From NCBI RefSeq assembly GCF_900046455.1, contig NZ_FCOT01000009.1:186001-250000 (forward strand): DNA of 64,000 bases. The letters run 5' to 3'. The notes below the pieces were generated by a model. It ran no database searches, had not been told where the DNA came from, and worked only from the letters and a program-made list of their open reading frames with translations. The position numbers and the translations under genes were made by a program. Shown here one piece after another: positions 45,535 to 53,727 of the stretch; the stretch's first letter is position 1, and every line of letters begins with the position of its first letter. This DNA is from Cellulomonas timonensis (GTDB lineage: Bacteria > Actinomycetota > Actinomycetes > Actinomycetales > Cellulomonadaceae).

Positions 45535-46904
45535 GGACGGGGTTCAGCGAGTGGACCGGCGACGCGCGCCGTGACGCCACCGAGGCCGCCGACGCGCTCG
45601 CCTCCGCCACGGCCTCGCGTGCCGACCTCGACGAGGGGCTCGTCGCGTCGTTCAAGCGCAAGCTGCTCGACGAGGTCGACCTGCACGAGTTGAGCCGGCT
45701 CGACACCGGCCAGCGCCGCATCCGCCTCGAGCGGGTCGTGGCGCACTTGGTGTCCACCGAGGGCGTCATCCTCACCACCCGTGAGCGCAACGCGCTGATC
45801 CGCCGGGTGGTCGACGAGTCCATCGGGCTGGGGGTGCTCGAGCCGCTGCTGGCCGACGACACGGTCTCCGAGATCATGATCAACGGGCACGACACGATCT
45901 ACGTCGAGCGCTTCGGCCAGGTCGAGCGCGTGGCCCAGGTGTTCGCCTCCGAGGACCAGCTTCGGCAGACCATCGACCGCATCGTCTCGACGGTGAACCG
46001 GCGCGTGGACGAGTCGAGCCCGATGGTCGACGCGCGCCTGCCCCCCGACGACCGGATGCCGCGCGGCGCGCGTGTGCACGTGGTGCTGCCGCCCCTGGCG
46101 CTCGACGGCCCCACGGTCACCATCCGGCTGTTCCCCAAGGCGTACGGCCTTGACGAGCTGCTGAACCGGGGGAGCCTCGACGCGGCGACCGCCGGACTGC
46201 TCGCGGCATGTGTGCGGGCCCGGATGAACATCATCGTCTCGGGGGGCACGTCGTCGGGGAAGACGACGATGCTCAATGCGTTGTCGGCCTTCATCCAGGG
46301 CAAGCAGCGCATCATCACCATCGAGGACGCCGCCGAGCTGTCGTTGCCCCAGGAGCACGTGGTGCGCCTGGAGACCCGCCCCGCGAACGTCGAGGGCCAC
46401 GGCCAGGTGACGATCCGCGACCTGGTGCGCAACGCGCTGCGCATGCGCCCCGACCGCATCATCGTCGGCGAGGTGCGTGGCGGCGAGGCGCTCGACATGC
46501 TCCAGGCGATGAACACGGGCCATGAGGGCTCGCTCGCCACCGTGCACGCCAACACCACGGGCGACGCGCTGGTGCGGCTCGAGACGCTCGCGTCGATGAG
46601 CGACGTCGAGGTCCCGTTCCACGCGCTGCGCGACCAGGTGAACAACGCCGTCGACCTCGTGGTGCAGCTGCTGCGCGGCTCGGACGGCACGCGTCGCGTG
46701 GTCGAGGTCGGGTATGTGGCGTCGCGGCACCGCGACGACTTCGACGTGCGCCCGCTGATGCGCTGGGACCCCGAGGCGCCGAACGGCGCCGGGCCGCCCG
46801 GGCGCTTCGTGCAGCACCCGCTGCCCCAGGCGCTGCGCGACAAGCTGCGGATCGCCGGCGAGCTGCCGGCCGAGCACGCCGGCCAGACGGGAGCCGCGCA
46901 GTGA
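45531..46904 (+). CDS. tadA: TadA/CpaF secretion ATPase
   Basis: Hexameric ATPase that powers Flp pilus extension. The 457-residue protein has the N-terminal domain with LGVLEPLLADDTVSEIMINGHD and RVDESSPMVDARL, Walker A GGTSSGKTT with Lys244, the Asp box TIEDAAEL, Walker B IIVGEVRGGEALDMLQAMNTGHEGSL, and the His box LATVHANT. This is the secretion-superfamily type found in tad loci. ATG overlaps the tadE stop; TGATG junction to tadB. Confidence 0.94.
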   Translation: MRTGFSEWTGDARRDATEAADALASATASRADLDEGLVASFKRKLLDEVDLHELSRLDTGQRRIRLERVVAHLVSTEGVILTTRERNALIRRVVDESIGLGVLEPLLADDTVSEIMINGHDTIYVERFGQVERVAQVFASEDQLRQTIDRIVSTVNRRVDESSPMVDARLPPDDRMPRGARVHVVLPPLALDGPTVTIRLFPKAYGLDELLNRGSLDAATAGLLAACVRARMNIIVSGGTSSGKTTMLNALSAFIQGKQRIITIEDAAELSLPQEHVVRLETRPANVEGHGQVTIRDLVRNALRMRPDRIIVGEVRGGEALDMLQAMNTGHEGSLATVHANTTGDALVRLETLASMSDVEVPFHALRDQVNNAVDLVVQLLRGSDGTRRVVEVGYVASRHRDDFDVRPLMRWDPEAPNGAGPPGRFVQHPLPQALRDKLRIAGELPAEHAGQTGAAQ

Positions 46905-47827
46905 TGGTCCTGGCGCTGTTGGTGTGCGTCGTGGCCGGATGCGCCCTGCTCGTCGCGGGCATCCGCGACCTGGCGTCGGTGTCCGCGCGGCGGCGCGCGC
47001 TGGTCACGGGAGCCACCGCTGACGTCGCGCTCGGCGGGGACCGCGCGTTCGTGCGGTGGGACCGCGCGTTCCGCCGCACGACCCCGGGCCGATGGGTGGA
47101 GCGGCAGCTCCTGCTGGCCGGCGTCGACGACAAGCCCGCGCTGCTCGTGGCGGGCGCCGCCGTGGGCGGCGGCGTCATGGTCGGGTGGGTGCTCGCCGTG
47201 GGGCTCGCGCCGGTGCTCGGCCTGCTGGGCGTCGTCGCGGTGGTCGTCGGCATCCGCGCGTACCTGAGCCGGGCCAAGGAGCGGCGCAACGAGCAGTTCG
47301 TGGCGCAGATGCCCGAGCTCGCGCGCGTGCTGTCCAACGCGACCGGTGCGGGCCTGTCGATCGCCGCGGCGATCCTCGTCGCCTCCGACGAGCTCGCCGC
47401 GCCCGCCGGCCCCGAGCTGCGACGCGTCGCGTCGCGCATGCGCTTCGGCGACAGCCTCGACCAGGCCCTGTCCGGGCTCGAGGACCGCCTGCCCTCGCGT
47501 GAGGTGTCGGTGCTCGTCTCGACGCTGCTGGTCAGCGCCCGATCGGGAGGCTCGCTCGTGTCCGCGCTGCGGGACATCGCGGACACGCTCGACGAGCGCA
47601 AGGAGATTCGCCGCGAGGTGCGCACGACGCTCGCGCAGTCCACGTCGACCGGGTACCTGGTGATCGGCATGGGCTTCGGCCTGCTGTTCCTGCTCAACGG
47701 GATCCAGCCCGGCACCGTCGAGGCCATGACCGCGTCCTGGCTCGGCCGGGCGGGCCTCGTGGTGGGCGGGACGCTGTTCGTCAGCGGCTTCGTGCTGATC
47801 CGCCGGATGACGAGGTTCCACGGATGA
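46904..47827 (+). CDS. tadB: TadB-like pilus membrane platform protein
   Basis: A 307-residue inner-membrane protein of the type II secretion F family. It has N-terminal and central hydrophobic spans (LVVAGCALLVAGI-like start, MVGWVLAVGLAPVLGLLGVVAVVVG), the cytoplasmic GSPII_F domain with QMPELARVLSNATGAGLSI and a two-helix C-terminal end. TadB and TadC form the membrane base on which TadA acts. Chosen start is ATG 46904, overlapping the tadA stop; GTG 46901 is also possible. Confidence 0.88.
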   Translation: MVLALLVCVVAGCALLVAGIRDLASVSARRRALVTGATADVALGGDRAFVRWDRAFRRTTPGRWVERQLLLAGVDDKPALLVAGAAVGGGVMVGWVLAVGLAPVLGLLGVVAVVVGIRAYLSRAKERRNEQFVAQMPELARVLSNATGAGLSIAAAILVASDELAAPAGPELRRVASRMRFGDSLDQALSGLEDRLPSREVSVLVSTLLVSARSGGSLVSALRDIADTLDERKEIRREVRTTLAQSTSTGYLVIGMGFGLLFLLNGIQPGTVEAMTASWLGRAGLVVGGTLFVSGFVLIRRMTRFHG

Positions 47828-48732
47828 GCCCGCTGATTGTGCTCGGGATCGCGCTGCTCGGGGCGCTCAGCGTGGTGCTGCTGCTGGTGGGCTACCGCCA
47901 GATGCGCAGCGACGCGCTGGCGACCCTGGCCGTCGAGGACCTGTCCCTGCTGCGCGGCCAGCAGCGCCGCCGCGCCGAGGGCGAGTCGCCCTTCCAGCGG
48001 ATGGCCCGGCGCCGGGTGCCCGGGCTGCGCCGGATGCTGGGCCCGGGGCGGCTGGCCGCGCTGCAGCGGCGCATCGACGAGGCGGGCCGGCCGGACGGCC
48101 TCACCGTCGACGGCTACCTCGAGCGCACCGCCTGGTGGGCGCTGCTCATCGCCCCGGTGTTGGTGGTGCTGCTGCTGCAGGGCAACGTGCTGATGGCGCT
48201 GCTGGGCCTGACCGTGCCGGTGGTGCTCCCGCTCAGCCGGGTCGCCGCGGCGCAGCGCCGCCGCCGTGAGCGCATCGACCGCGACCTGCCCGATTTCCTC
48301 GACGTGCTGGCGGTCACCGTGATGGCGGGGGTGAGTTTCCGGGCGGCCCTCGCGCGGGTCGCGGAGCGGTTCCACGGCCCGCTCGCCGACGAGGTCGCGC
48401 TCACCCTCCAGCAGATCGCGAACGGCGCGTCGGTGCGCCAGGCGTTCACCGACCTGCGGCGCCGCTCGTCGTCGGAGCCCGTCGGCCAGTTCGTCTCCGC
48501 GCTGCTGCAGTCCCAGGAGCTCGGCGCCCCGTTGGCGGAGTCGTTGCGGCAGATCGCGGCAGACATGCGGCGGGACAGCGGGCAGCGGCAGCGGCAGGCG
48601 GCGGCCCGGACCTCGCCCCGGGTGACGCTCGTGACGTCGCTCGTGCTGGTGCCCGGCGCCCTCGTGTTCATCGTCATCGGGCTGTACGTCGGCTCCGACG
48701 TGGACCTCGGATCCCTGCTCGGTGGGCTGTGA
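47824..48732 (+). CDS. tadC: TadC-like pilus membrane platform protein
   Basis: A 302-residue paralogue-type partner of TadB. Hydrophobic spans occur at the N-terminus (IVLGIALLGALSVVLLLVGY), near 100-140 (WALLIAPVLVVLLLQGNVLMALLGL) and the C-terminus (VTLVTSLVLVPGALVFIVIGLYVG). The GSPII_F-type domain has RDLPDFLDVLAVTVMAGVSF and EALTLQQIA-like helices. ATGA overlap with tadB and a 4-nt overlap with the kinase gene show tight operon packing. Confidence 0.88.
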   Translation: MSPLIVLGIALLGALSVVLLLVGYRQMRSDALATLAVEDLSLLRGQQRRRAEGESPFQRMARRRVPGLRRMLGPGRLAALQRRIDEAGRPDGLTVDGYLERTAWWALLIAPVLVVLLLQGNVLMALLGLTVPVVLPLSRVAAAQRRRRERIDRDLPDFLDVLAVTVMAGVSFRAALARVAERFHGPLADEVALTLQQIANGASVRQAFTDLRRRSSSEPVGQFVSALLQSQELGAPLAESLRQIAADMRRDSGQRQRQAAARTSPRVTLVTSLVLVPGALVFIVIGLYVGSDVDLGSLLGGL

Positions 48733-49928
48733 GCGCCGTCTCGGGCGTGCTCGGCCCCGGATCGCCCCGCGCCGCGCACGACTTCACCCGGCAGATCGTC
48801 TCGGTGGCGCTGCTCGTGCGCCTCGGGGCCATCATGGTCGGGCTGCTCGGCATGGTCGGTGAGACGATGACGGCCCCCGTGCTGGCCTGCGTGCTGGCGA
48901 TGTCCGCGTCGAGCCTCGCGTGCCTGCTGAGCCCGGGGACGATGGACTTCGTGGTGCGCCACCCGCTGGCCGTGGTGGGGGACGTGCTGGTCAACCTGGC
49001 GGTGGTCGCGGTGCTGGGGGTGGAGAGCCCGATGGTGCTCTCGACGTTCCCCACCGCGCTGGTGCTGGGCATGCTGTTCGCGGCCCGGACGTCCCTGACC
49101 ACCGTCGTGGTGCTCGTCGCGGGCTACCTGCTCGTGGCCGCGGGCGACCCGGACGCCGACCGCAGCTTCATGGTGGGGCTCGGGGTGCCGGCGCTGTACC
49201 TGTGCCTCACCGCCGTCGGGTCCGCCATCCGCAGGGCGCATGCGCTGCAGGTCGAGGCCGGGCGGGAGTTGGCGCTGGTCCGCGAGGTGGCGGTCGCCGC
49301 CGACGAGCGGGCCCGGCTCGCCCGCGAGATGCACGACTCGCTCGGCAAGACGCTGCACGGCATCGCGTTGGGCGCGCAGGCGCTGCCCCTGTGGGTGGAG
49401 CGCGACCCCGAGGCCGCCGTGCAGCACGCCCACGGGCTGGCCGCCGGCGCCCAGCAGGCGTCCGACGAGGCGCGCGCGCTGCTGGTGCGGATGCGCGCCG
49501 ACCAGCCCGACCGCCCGTTCGCCGAGGTGCTGCACGACGAGTGCGCGCGCTGGCAGGAGTCGACGGGCGTGGCCTGCCGCGTCGAGTGCGCCGCCGTCGT
49601 GGACCTGCCCACGAGCATCCGCTACGAGCTGCTCGCGATCCTCGGCGAGGCCCTGGAGAACGTGCGGCGCCACGCCGGCGCGCGCCTGGTGCGCGTGACC
49701 TTCAGCGGCGCCCCCGGCGGCGTGGTGCTGCTGGCCGTGCAGGACGACGGGCGCGGCTTCGCCCCCCGCGCCGACGGCTCCAGCCCGCGCGGCCACTTCG
49801 GGCTGACCGGCATGCATGAGCGCGCGCGGGAGATCGGCGCGGGCGTGCGGGTCGAGTCAGCTCCCGGACACGGGACGCGCGTCCTGGTCCGCCACCCTGT
49901 CGAGGAGGACGTCCATGCAGCACCCTGA
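48729..49928 (+). CDS. NarL-type sensor histidine kinase in the Tad locus
   Basis: A 399-residue membrane kinase. Six or so hydrophobic spans occupy residues 25-165, then HisKA_3 with ARLAREMHDSLGKTLHG (His202 is the phospho-acceptor), and an HATPase domain with ILGEALENVRRHAGA, VQDDGRGF and HFGLTGMHERAREIG. GTG 48729 overlaps the tadC stop. The response-regulator gene begins 14 nt before its end. Position inside the pilus operon suggests control of pilus genes or of a behaviour linked to them; the signal is unknown. Confidence 0.9.
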   Translation: MSAVSGVLGPGSPRAAHDFTRQIVSVALLVRLGAIMVGLLGMVGETMTAPVLACVLAMSASSLACLLSPGTMDFVVRHPLAVVGDVLVNLAVVAVLGVESPMVLSTFPTALVLGMLFAARTSLTTVVVLVAGYLLVAAGDPDADRSFMVGLGVPALYLCLTAVGSAIRRAHALQVEAGRELALVREVAVAADERARLAREMHDSLGKTLHGIALGAQALPLWVERDPEAAVQHAHGLAAGAQQASDEARALLVRMRADQPDRPFAEVLHDECARWQESTGVACRVECAAVVDLPTSIRYELLAILGEALENVRRHAGARLVRVTFSGAPGGVVLLAVQDDGRGFAPRADGSSPRGHFGLTGMHERAREIGAGVRVESAPGHGTRVLVRHPVEEDVHAAP

Positions 49929-50703
49929 GAGCCCCCACGTGGCGCAGCGGGCGGCGGTGCTGGCCGGTGTCCCGGCCGACCACGCGGCGCTGCGGCAGGT
50001 CACGGTCGTGGTGGTCGACGACAACTCGGTGATCCGCATGGGCCTGTGCAGCCTGATCGGCGCGTCCGACCACCTGCGGGTGGTGGGCGAGGCCGCGGAC
50101 GGCGAGGAGGCCGTGCGGGTGGTCCGCGCGACGTTGCCCGACGTGGTGCTGCTCGACGTGCGGATGCCGCGCCGCGACGGCGTGCAGGTGGCGGCCGAGG
50201 TGCGCCAGTGGTCCAAGGTGCTCATGCTCACGTACTCCGACGCCCCCGAGGTGGTGCGCGCCGCGATCGAGGCCGGGGCCAACGGGTACCTGGTGCATGG
50301 GCAGTTCCAGCCGCATGAGCTCGAGCGCGCGGTGCTGGCCGTGGCCGACGGGGCGTTCCTGCTCTCGGAGACCGCCGCGGGCGCGGTCCGCGGCCTGTTC
50401 GCCGCGCCGCCCGCGCCCGTCGCCCCCCTCCGGCCGGACGTGGGCCTGTCGGCGCGCCAGCAGGAGGTCATGGAGCTGGTCGCGTCGGGTCGCACCAACC
50501 CGGAGATCGCCGCGGAGTGCTTCCTGTCGGAGAAGACCGTCAAGAACCACATCAACCACATCTTCGCGAAGCTGGGCGTGCGGACCCGGGCCGAGGCCGT
50601 CTCGGTGTGGCTCGGCGGGACGCCGGACCCGGGCGCGGGACCTGCGGGAATGGGCCCGGAGTTGGGCCCGTGGACCCGGCGCGCGCCAGCAGGTCGCGCC
50701 TAG
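49915..50703 (+). CDS. NarL/FixJ response regulator in the Tad locus
   Basis: A 262-residue regulator. The receiver has the acidic pair VVVDDNS, phospho-site Asp81 in LLDVRMP and Thr in MLTYSD, but the conserved Lys near the end is replaced (GYLVHGQ, His at that spot). The LuxR helix-turn-helix LSARQQEVMELVASGRTNPEIAAECFLSEKTVKNHINHIFAKLG closes the protein. An N-terminal extension of about 35 residues precedes the receiver. ATG 49915 has GAGGAGG at ideal distance and overlaps the kinase gene by 14 nt. A 9-bp hairpin and flp follow. Confidence 0.88.
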   Translation: MQHPESPHVAQRAAVLAGVPADHAALRQVTVVVVDDNSVIRMGLCSLIGASDHLRVVGEAADGEEAVRVVRATLPDVVLLDVRMPRRDGVQVAAEVRQWSKVLMLTYSDAPEVVRAAIEAGANGYLVHGQFQPHELERAVLAVADGAFLLSETAAGAVRGLFAAPPAPVAPLRPDVGLSARQQEVMELVASGRTNPEIAAECFLSEKTVKNHINHIFAKLGVRTRAEAVSVWLGGTPDPGAGPAGMGPELGPWTRRAPAGRA

Positions 50704-50752
50704 CGTGAGAAGCGTCAACGAGGGGCCGGCGCGGCTCCGGGCAGCAGACTCC

Positions 50753-50773
50753 GCCGACCGGCTCCCGGTCGGC
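50753..50773. promoter_or_regulatory. Hairpin upstream of the Flp pilin gene
   Basis: GCCGACCGG (50753-50761) pairs perfectly with CCGGTCGGC (50765-50773) with a 3-nt loop, 22 nt before the flp start. It could set off pilin mRNA from the upstream operon by termination, processing or stabilisation. Confidence 0.55.
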
Positions 50774-50795
50774 ACTCAGGACGGGGAGCACCACC

Positions 50796-50999
50796 ATGAC
50801 TCGCATGTTCGTCGCCACGAAGATCCGCCTGCAGAAGGCGTTGGAGCAGCGGGAGCTGGGCCAGGGCACCTTGGAGTACCTGGGCATCGTCATCGTCGCC
50901 GCGATCCTGGTGGTCGCGCTCGTGGGCGCGTTCAACAGCTTCGACCTCGGCACGAAGATCAGCACGAAGCTCGACGAGATCGGCAACGCGGGCGGCTGA
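50796..50999 (+). CDS. flp: Flp-type major pilin
   Basis: A 67-residue class IVb prepilin. The leader MTRMFVATKIRLQKALEQREL ends at G22; the mature part starts QGTLEYLGIVIVAAILVVALVGAF with Glu27 at +5 and Tyr28 at +6, the diagnostic Flp E-Y pair. The remainder (NSFDLGTKISTKLDEIGNAGG) is very short, typical of Flp subunits. GGGGAG lies 8 nt upstream of ATG 50796. TadA/B/C encoded upstream assemble it; the prepilin peptidase needed for processing is not in the window. Confidence 0.93.
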   Translation: MTRMFVATKIRLQKALEQRELGQGTLEYLGIVIVAAILVVALVGAFNSFDLGTKISTKLDEIGNAGG

Positions 51000-51097
51000 T
51001 CGCCCGCACCACAGCAGGGCGGCGCGGCGGCGCGGTGGCGGAGGGGCCACCGCGTCGCCGCGACGGCATGTCTGGCCCGAGAGACGTGGGGGAGACG

Positions 51098-51811
51098 ATG
51101 ACGCGGAGCCTGGTCGCGAGGGCGCGCGCGCACGGTCGAGGTGAGGACGGGCTCGCGACGAGCGCCGTCCTCGTGGTCGTCGCCGTGGGCGTCGTCGCGC
51201 TGCTGTTCCTCGCCGTCCTTCCGCTGCTCCAGGGCACCGATCAGGCCGGCCGCACCCAGACCGCCGCTGACGCCGCGGCGCTGGCCGGCGCGGAGGAGGT
51301 CCGCAAGGTCGCGCTCGACCACGTCGGCGACGTGGTGCTCGGCGCCACGACGTACGGGTCGCTGCTCGGCCCCGCGCGCGGGCACACGCAGGCCAGTGAC
51401 TACGCCACCCGCAACGGCGGGGAGCTCGTGGGGTACGCCCAGGACCCGTGGCGGGACGAGGTCGAGGTGCGCACGTGGCTGCGCGAGCAGATGCCAGACG
51501 GCCAGCGCGCCGAGCGGGACGCGGTCGCGGCACTGGGGGTGGCGCTGGCCCGCTGCGCGGGGGACTCGCGCGACGTGGTGGTGGGCTACGAGCCCGTGCC
51601 GACGCCCGAGCCGACCGACCCCGAGGCGACCCCCGATCCGGACGATCCAGACGAGCCGGAGGAGGAGCCCGAGCCCGTGCCGATCATCGAGTCCGAGCAC
51701 CGCTTCACCTGCCCCGGCTACGACAGCGGCTGGACACGGCCGCGCGCCGCGCTCGAAGGTCCCGTACGGTCCTGGTTGACGAGCGCACTCGAACCGCACC
51801 TGGTCCGTTGA
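51098..51811 (+). CDS. TadG-like pilus-associated protein
   Basis: A 237-residue protein with an N-terminal transmembrane helix (SAVLVVVAVGVVALLFLAVLPLL) and RTQTAADAAALAGAEEV, the TadG/TadE_N-type Ala-rich amphipathic repeat. It lacks Glu at +5 after the nearest Gly, so peptidase processing is unlikely. A low-complexity acidic, Pro-rich segment of about 30 residues (EPTDPEATPDPDDPDEPEEE) lies near 165-195, and single Cys residues flank it. ATG 51098 is preceded by GGGGGAG; ATG 51068 would add 10 residues. Confidence 0.75.
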   Translation: MTRSLVARARAHGRGEDGLATSAVLVVVAVGVVALLFLAVLPLLQGTDQAGRTQTAADAAALAGAEEVRKVALDHVGDVVLGATTYGSLLGPARGHTQASDYATRNGGELVGYAQDPWRDEVEVRTWLREQMPDGQRAERDAVAALGVALARCAGDSRDVVVGYEPVPTPEPTDPEATPDPDDPDEPEEEPEPVPIIESEHRFTCPGYDSGWTRPRAALEGPVRSWLTSALEPHLVR

Positions 51812-51886
51812 CGCAGGTCAGCGCCCGCGCCAGGTCCACGTGTCACCGCACGCCCCGACGAAAGGCCGCACGATGAGGTCCGCCGC

Positions 51887-52984
51887 ATGAGCCCCCGACG
51901 ACCAGCGCGCACCACCCGTGCGCTCGCGATCCTGGCCACTGCGGCCATGCTCCTCGGCGGTGCGACGGCCACCGCGGCGCCCGGCGACGACCGGGCGCTG
52001 CCGCCCGGCGGGGTGAGCGTGGACGGGCAGCGCATCCCGGTGCACGGCACGTTCGCCTACCGCGGGTTCCAGCTGGACACCAACCCCGAGATCCGGGGCG
52101 CGGTGCACGGCGTGCGCCGGATCGACGGCGGGACAGTCCTGTACTACTCGCTGGGCATGGCCCGCGGGCAGGGCGCGGAGAAGATCAGCCCGACGTGGGC
52201 GTTCCCGAACTCGTCGTATCCGTATCAGATGAGCCGCGCAGTCGACGTGGCGCTGATCGACCCCGTCGGGCTCATCGCGTATCGGCCCGTCGCAGACCCG
52301 ACGACCACCTTCGCCTCCGACGTCACGAAGCTGGCCGGCGAGGCCGGTGCGCTGCGCGTCGGCTGGGCGGTGTTCCCCGAGTTGCCGCCGGGGGTCGAGA
52401 CGGTGCAGGTGGTCATGCCGTGGGGGACAGCGGTGGGCGACGTGCCCGTCGAGGACGGCGCCCTCACCCCCGTGAGCGGCGAGCCGGCGCCCCGGCTGGG
52501 CGACGGCTGGCCCCAGACGCCCAGCGGCGCGGAGCTGGCCGGCGCGGACCCCTCGAGCCGGCTGTACACCCTGACCCGCCGCACCAGCGACATCGCCGGG
52601 ACGGCAGCGGTGGAGGAGACCACCGAGCAGGTCGCGGTGACCCTCGACGCGAACGTCCTGTTCGCCAGCGGCTCGGCCGACCTGTCCGCCGAGGCCCAGC
52701 AGGTCCTCGCCACTGTCGCCGCCGACATCCAGGCCCGCGGCGCCGGCGAGGTGGTCGTGGCCGGCCACACCGACTCGGATGGCTCCGACTCGTTCAACCA
52801 GACGCTCTCGGAGCAGCGTGCGGCCGCTGTGCTCGGCGTGCTGCAGCCCGCGAGCGGCGCCGCCGTGACGTTCACGTCCGTGGGCCGGGGCGAGTCCGAG
52901 CCCGTGGCGTCCAACGCGACCGACGAGGGCAAGCAGGCCAACCGCCGCGTCACCGTCGTCTACTCCGTGCAGGGGGTCTCATGA
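51887..52984 (+). CDS. Secreted OmpA-domain protein, probable peptidoglycan-binding
   Basis: A 365-residue exported protein: signal peptide (about 1-31, cleaved near TATAAPGD), an uncharacterised N-terminal domain, and a C-terminal OmpA-like domain (about 240-365) with VTLDANVLFASGSADLS, VVAGHTDSDGSDSFNQTLSEQRAAAV and GKQANRRVTVVY, the peptidoglycan (diaminopimelate)-binding signature (the Asp/Arg pair is present). In a cell without outer membrane it could anchor the pilus assembly in the cell wall, which is inference. It overlaps the next gene by 4 nt. Confidence 0.82.
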   Translation: MSPRRPARTTRALAILATAAMLLGGATATAAPGDDRALPPGGVSVDGQRIPVHGTFAYRGFQLDTNPEIRGAVHGVRRIDGGTVLYYSLGMARGQGAEKISPTWAFPNSSYPYQMSRAVDVALIDPVGLIAYRPVADPTTTFASDVTKLAGEAGALRVGWAVFPELPPGVETVQVVMPWGTAVGDVPVEDGALTPVSGEPAPRLGDGWPQTPSGAELAGADPSSRLYTLTRRTSDIAGTAAVEETTEQVAVTLDANVLFASGSADLSAEAQQVLATVAADIQARGAGEVVVAGHTDSDGSDSFNQTLSEQRAAAVLGVLQPASGAAVTFTSVGRGESEPVASNATDEGKQANRRVTVVYSVQGVS

Positions 52985-53613
52985 CCAGCCGCCGCCTGAC
53001 CAGCCACCGCCGCTCCAGGGCAGTCGTGGCCGCCCTGGCGCTGTCCGCGATGCTCGCCGCGTGCTCATCCGACGACCCGTCGCCGAAGCCCGCGCCCACC
53101 GAGGTCGCCGAGACACAGGCCAGCGACGACTGGACCGTCGCGGAGCTCGAGCAGGCCGTGCTGGAGGGGGACATCGGCACGTCCACGGTGCTGGCGACGG
53201 TCACCGGCGCCCTTCTCGACGGCCCTCGCAGCATCCCCGCCGAAGTCGAGGTCACGGAGGTCGCCGCCGACGAGGTGAGCACGCTCGTGCGGTTCACGCT
53301 GCGCGCCGTCGACGACTCGAACCCCATGCTGCCGCTCACGTTCTTCAACCAGTTGCGGCCGCTGACCGCCGACATCCGCGACGTGGCGATCGTCGACGCC
53401 GGAGCGGGCCTGCGGCTGCTGCCGTTCGTGGGCGTGTCACAGGCAGACCCGGACAAGACGCTGTGCTCGTGCGCGGGGTCGCCCCCCCGGATGTCCCAGG
53501 TGGGGCAGCCGCTCTCGGCGACGTTCCCCGCGCTCGACACGGCGACGACGACCGTCTCGCTCGAGCTGCCCGGCTTCCCAGCCATCGAGGGCCTGCCGGT
53601 GGCGCGCCGCTGA
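52981..53613 (+). CDS. Lipoprotein of unknown function in the Tad locus
   Basis: A 210-residue lipoprotein with basic leader and lipobox LAAC (ALALSAMLAACSSDD), an acidic Ser/Pro/Thr-rich linker, and a domain with two Cys in KTLCSCAG near the end. No family was recognised. ATG overlaps the OmpA-protein stop (ATGA), so both are cotranscribed and may form one envelope complex. Confidence 0.7.
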   Translation: MTSRRLTSHRRSRAVVAALALSAMLAACSSDDPSPKPAPTEVAETQASDDWTVAELEQAVLEGDIGTSTVLATVTGALLDGPRSIPAEVEVTEVAADEVSTLVRFTLRAVDDSNPMLPLTFFNQLRPLTADIRDVAIVDAGAGLRLLPFVGVSQADPDKTLCSCAGSPPRMSQVGQPLSATFPALDTATTTVSLELPGFPAIEGLPVARR

Positions 53614-53727
53614 CCCTTGGGTCTCACCGGGCCCAGGAACCTGAGTCCGTGACGGGCCCACGGGCCCACGACCTGCGCGTCTATGCGCGGATAGCGTCCA
53701 GGCAGGACGAGACCCGAGGGGCGTGAC

